Below, in pieces: positions 60,446 to 64,000 of a DNA stretch of 64,000 nt. How positions within the stretch are numbered: the stretch's first letter is position 1; every line of letters begins with the position of its first letter. The position numbers and the translations under genes are program-made. The stretch is from contig CM046327.1 of the NCBI GenBank assembly GCA_025403435.1, forward strand, positions 13,384,218 through 13,448,217, read 5' to 3'. The notes under the pieces are model-generated. The model worked only from the letters and a program-made list of their open reading frames with translations, searched no databases and was not told the DNA's origin. Origin of the DNA: Artocarpus heterophyllus. Taxonomy: Eukaryota; Streptophyta; Magnoliopsida; Rosales; Moraceae.

Positions 60446-61680
60446 CCCTATTCCATTACCGACCATTTTTTCCCCTGGTTTTTGTGCCCTTTCCTCTTTC
60501 TAGTTCCATCTCTCTTTCTGCTTTCCCCTCTAGAATGTACATAGGTGTTGTAGTTTTAGAGTCTATCAGTTCAGCAAAAGGGGTAGAGTCTCTGTTTTTG
60601 TAGGTTTACACGGCAGGTGATTTCTTAGTTTACGCAGAGGATGATGAGGAAGTCAGGTTTTGGTTAGGAGAAAGGGTATTTTTGGCTTAGTCACTCATTC
60701 GTCAACAAAAGGATTGTAGCTAGTTCTATTGCTGTACATATGATCTAACTGTGTAGAAATGTCATATAGTGCTCAATTTCAGTGTTATGCATGCAATTGT
60801 CAAGATTTTTTCTCAAGGTAATCGTCTCTTTGTTTTTCTCTTGGGTTTTTCACTTTCTTCTCTTTTCCCCTTAATCCTGCATTTAATTAAAAAAATGTCT
60901 TTATTTTCAATGGTTGAAAATATTCTACATTGAGTTACATTTAATATACTATGTATAACTTTTTTCAATCAACTTGGTCATGAAAATATGGACGTCGTTG
61001 AGGTTGTCGAGGTTTTGGTTTACGGATAATATCAAGGATGTTATTGATGTCGATGGATATTCAGGAAAAAAATTGAATATCATAAAGAAAACTTGTAATT
61101 TTTTCTCATAACTTTGCACAATGTTAAAATAATCAATATTACTTAATTTGAACCAAGATAATAACAATATTGTATTTAATACAATATTAGTCTAATATGA
61201 AAATTATATTGCTTATTATAAAAAGTTATCATCATTATACATATTGACTATGTTTCTAATATCAATTTATATACTTATTACAAGCAAGATACAATAATAT
61301 AATAGAGTACATAAATTACCACCAAACACAATAAAGTATACATAAACTTTAGGTGTCTTTAATACTAAAAGCAGTTTCTAACTAGTTGGAAAGCATAAAT
61401 AATATATCTGCCAGGATCTTTGAATAGTTGTGGATGTGCCATATGTATGTTTATTGATCTCTTTCTATTGTTCTATAAATTAGATATTGTTGATTTATCT
61501 AACTTGATAAAGAGTCTTCATGGAGTTGTAATGATATCTCAACACTAATTTATAGCGGAGCATACATAGGTATGTCAAAAAAACCATCTTGGTTTTTTTA
61601 CTTTTGAACTCATCCCCGTTTCAGAATTATAAATAATATTATAACAATAAAAATTTTTGTTTTTTTTTTTTTCAAAACTC
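60446..61680. other. Kinesin 3' UTR and downstream AT-rich DNA
   Basis: The UTR-like, less AT-rich sequence extends to about 60790. No canonical AATAAA is seen within about 450 bases of the stop. Beyond it the DNA is AT-rich with no gene. Confidence 0.5.
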
Positions 61681-63272
61681 TTAGAGTCAAAACTTAAATA
61701 ACAAGATTCTCATCACTTTGACTCATTTGAATTGCACCACTTGTTCTTCTATGTTGTTTTATAGTTGTCCCAATAGCCTCACCTACTACCCTACAACCAT
61801 GATCTTCATCTTGTGTGGCAATTGTAAATTTTTATTCTTCAGTGAATGGACTCAAAGGTATTTCATTGGAGATTATAGTTTCTCTTCTTTCATAGTTTCG
61901 ATCACCATCATCATCATCACCCCACCATCATCATCATCAACAGTATCATCAGAATCATAACAAAATTTATGTGCTTTATGAAGAATAATAATTGAAACTA
62001 GTAGACAAAACTAATAAAAATATAGTGCACACATCCACACGTAACAAGACATAGGGCTTTGTAAAAGAGTCATGAACTATTCATTTTAAAAGTAAAAATT
62101 ATTCAAAACTTAAATAAGTCTTAATAAATATTTTTTATTATCTTTAGGTTTAAAATATTTATCACATTTTATTAAAAATAATTAAAAAAGTCCTTTAAAA
62201 TTGATTTACGTGCAAAAAGAAAATTTCCCTAGCCTTTTTGGATATTTTGTAGAAATTTTTGAAAATATCCTGGATTGTCACTTATATTCACCTATATTAA
62301 GGATATTTGTGGATATTGTGAATATTTTATGGACATCCTAAAAGAAAAATTCTTCCCCATATCTATGTCAAGACTTAACAATATAGATATTGTTGTGGAA
62401 ATATAAACAATTTTGTGGACATTCTCATCTTTGGAAATGACCAAAACACACGTGAAATTTGAAAATTCCTTCTAAGTTTTTTTTTCTTATTTTTTTTTAA
62501 GAAACATATTGATATTTTCCGCCGCAAAATAGATTGTTGATCAAAAGACAAGGTCTCCATCAACATTTGCTAATTAAAAGTAATTTGACGGTGTAGTATT
62601 ACAACGGTGGAAAATCAATTATTTTCCGAATCACCTTTAATGTACAATGTATAAGAAGGTTAAAAAAAAAAAATAAGCGCTATCTGTTTTATTTACCCTC
62701 CTTTAATGCAGCAAGTTTTTTTTTTAATCTTTTTGAGCTTTTTTTTTTTCCATTTTACATCTCTCTTTTTTTGAGGGGATTTCATTTTACTAATTAATTT
62801 TTATGGAGGGAAATTTCATTTCCATGGAGGAAATTAATTATTAATTTACTTGCACAGAAAACTCCCAAATATCTTTGTATATTAGGCGACAAACACAGGA
62901 GCTTTTTTTAAGACAAAACTTCAAATGGCAAACAATGCCGTTTTCATACTATAGAAAACAGTCCCAGTGCCTCCTCCCTTGCTCTATGAGCGACATGTCG
63001 TTTTCTTACCTCAATGACACGGCAGACGCTACATCACACGACGGAGAATTATAGGAGGTAAACGACAGCTATGTTTTTTTAGTGAAAAAAAGAAAGAATA
63101 TTATTTTAATTAAATGGCATCAAACTTTAGGGGACCTCAAAAGAGGGGAAAAACCTTAAAAAAGAAAAGAGGGAGAAAATGAAAGAAAAAAATAAAAAAA
63201 ACTTTAAGGGACAAACGATTTGTTGTTTCCTAGATGAGATTTTAAACGATAAAAGTGCGTTCATCAGATACA
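61681..63272. other. Intergenic DNA, no gene seen
   Basis: Holds a CAT/ATC trinucleotide tract at about 61902-61945 and many T and A runs. A slightly GC-rich patch lies at 62930-63070. The frames have no recognisable family. Confidence 0.45.
61902..61945. repeat. (ATC)n-type microsatellite
   Basis: Two runs of CATCATCATC separated by ACCCCAC. Confidence 0.85.
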
Positions 63273-63303
63273 CTAGCTGTAACACCCGTGCAATGCACGC
63301 ATC
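63273..63303 (-). mobile_element. Probable Helitron 3' terminus (element on minus strand, body extending to the right)
   Basis: On the minus strand the order is GTGCATTGCAC hairpin, then GGGTGTTACAG (11 bases), then CTAG followed by T. A GC-rich terminal hairpin 10-12 bases before CTRR, with insertion before T, is the classic Helitron 3' end. The 5' TC end and any RepHel protein are not seen in the remaining 700 bases. Confidence 0.6.
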
Positions 63304-64000
63304 ATTGTTTAAAAAATGATTTTTTTTACCTAATCAAAATTTCGAATTCAATCTCAAATAACAACAGTTATTTTAATAACATAAAATAACACAAAATTCA
63401 CCCTAGTGAATCGTGACTTCCTCGTTTGAAGTTTTGCTTCCTCAAAAAAATACAAAAAATAAAAAATAAAAAGAAGAAGCTTTGCCTCCTCTCCCTTCTA
63501 AAAAAAAAAAAAAGAGAAGTTTTTGTATCCTCTGTGCGAACTCCCAAACCATCATTGTCCTCCGATATAGCCTTATGCCAACTAGTTACGTGACTAATAA
63601 GTGTTTAAAACTGTTAAAAAAATTGACATTTCATCAACTAAAATACCAAAGCTCAACGTATAATAATATTAAGGAACAATTTTGTGCCATTTTGAGTTGT
63701 GAAGGGTAAAGTTTAGACAACCTCTATTCTTTAGAACAACCTTATAATAATATTAGCAGCATGCGAGTCTAAATCTGTTGTCTCCATTTTCTTGTCCCCT
63801 TAATTATCTCTGACTTTTTATTTGGCTCGTCATTTAAATTTAATAACCTAAATACATAAATAGGACTTAAATATTTAAAGTAATTAAGCAATCTACTTAG
63901 TTATTCAAAGGTAAATAGAGGGACAACCAAAGGGACTAAAAAATGGGACATCAAATATTGATTTGTACTATAATCGTGCTTTTGCTTGTTGGTAGGTAAG
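63304..64000. other. Window end, possible interior of a non-autonomous Helitron
   Basis: AT-rich, without a recognised coding domain. If the terminus at 63273 is real, this is its interior. Confidence 0.35.

Noticed and set aside
1..64000. CRISPR arrays, operons, phage or bacterial defence systems
   Set aside because: No spaced repeats of that kind; genes are spliced plant genes.

Overview
This is 64 kb of plant nuclear DNA, most likely from a non-grass angiosperm. The evidence is spliced genes with GT-AG introns, AT-rich intergenic DNA, MITEs, Ty1/copia, Ty3/gypsy, CACTA, LINE and Helitron remnants, and plant-specific gene families. All exon models below were assembled by hand from splice sites, reading phase and remembered family sequence; no alignment was run.

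Layout, all recognised host genes on the + strand. (1) 1-3859: the last 11 exons of a starch-synthase-like gene best matched to STARCH SYNTHASE 5, running off the left edge and including one GC-AG intron. (2) 3860-8480: intergenic DNA with a minisatellite, a 158-bp tandem duplication, an RNase-H-like LINE remnant, a GC-rich foreign-looking island and a 457-bp dispersed repeat. (3) 8484-25146: a 16-exon spinster-type MFS transporter gene. All its splice sites are kept, but the coding frame is broken four times. Its introns hold a deleted Ty3/gypsy element (10518-12962), a complete 5,004-bp Ty1/copia element with matching 242-bp LTRs and a GGTAA target duplication (13966-18969), a LINE fragment and a MITE. 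(4) 25147-54572: about 29 kb of repeat-rich DNA. It holds a single-exon LONELY GUY-like copy with altered catalytic motifs (33474-34076), a possible TIR element (36344-38192), a 2,361-bp solo LTR with an AATAA target duplication (42969-45329), a CACTA transposase remnant (46266-46916) and several MITE families. (5) 54573-60445: a complete 15-exon kinesin-8 gene of 828 codons. (6) 60446-64000: intergenic DNA with microsatellites and a probable Helitron terminus at 63273.

The SS5-like and spinster-like genes are neighbours on the same strand. From memory, Arabidopsis has the same pair (AT5G65685 and AT5G65687), so the left third looks like a conserved block that has been expanded by transposons. 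No prokaryotic-style system, CRISPR array or operon is present. The most unusual items are the broken but fully spliceable transporter, the intronless LOG copy with substituted active-site residues, and the retroelement bracketed by a diverged direct repeat of host sequence.
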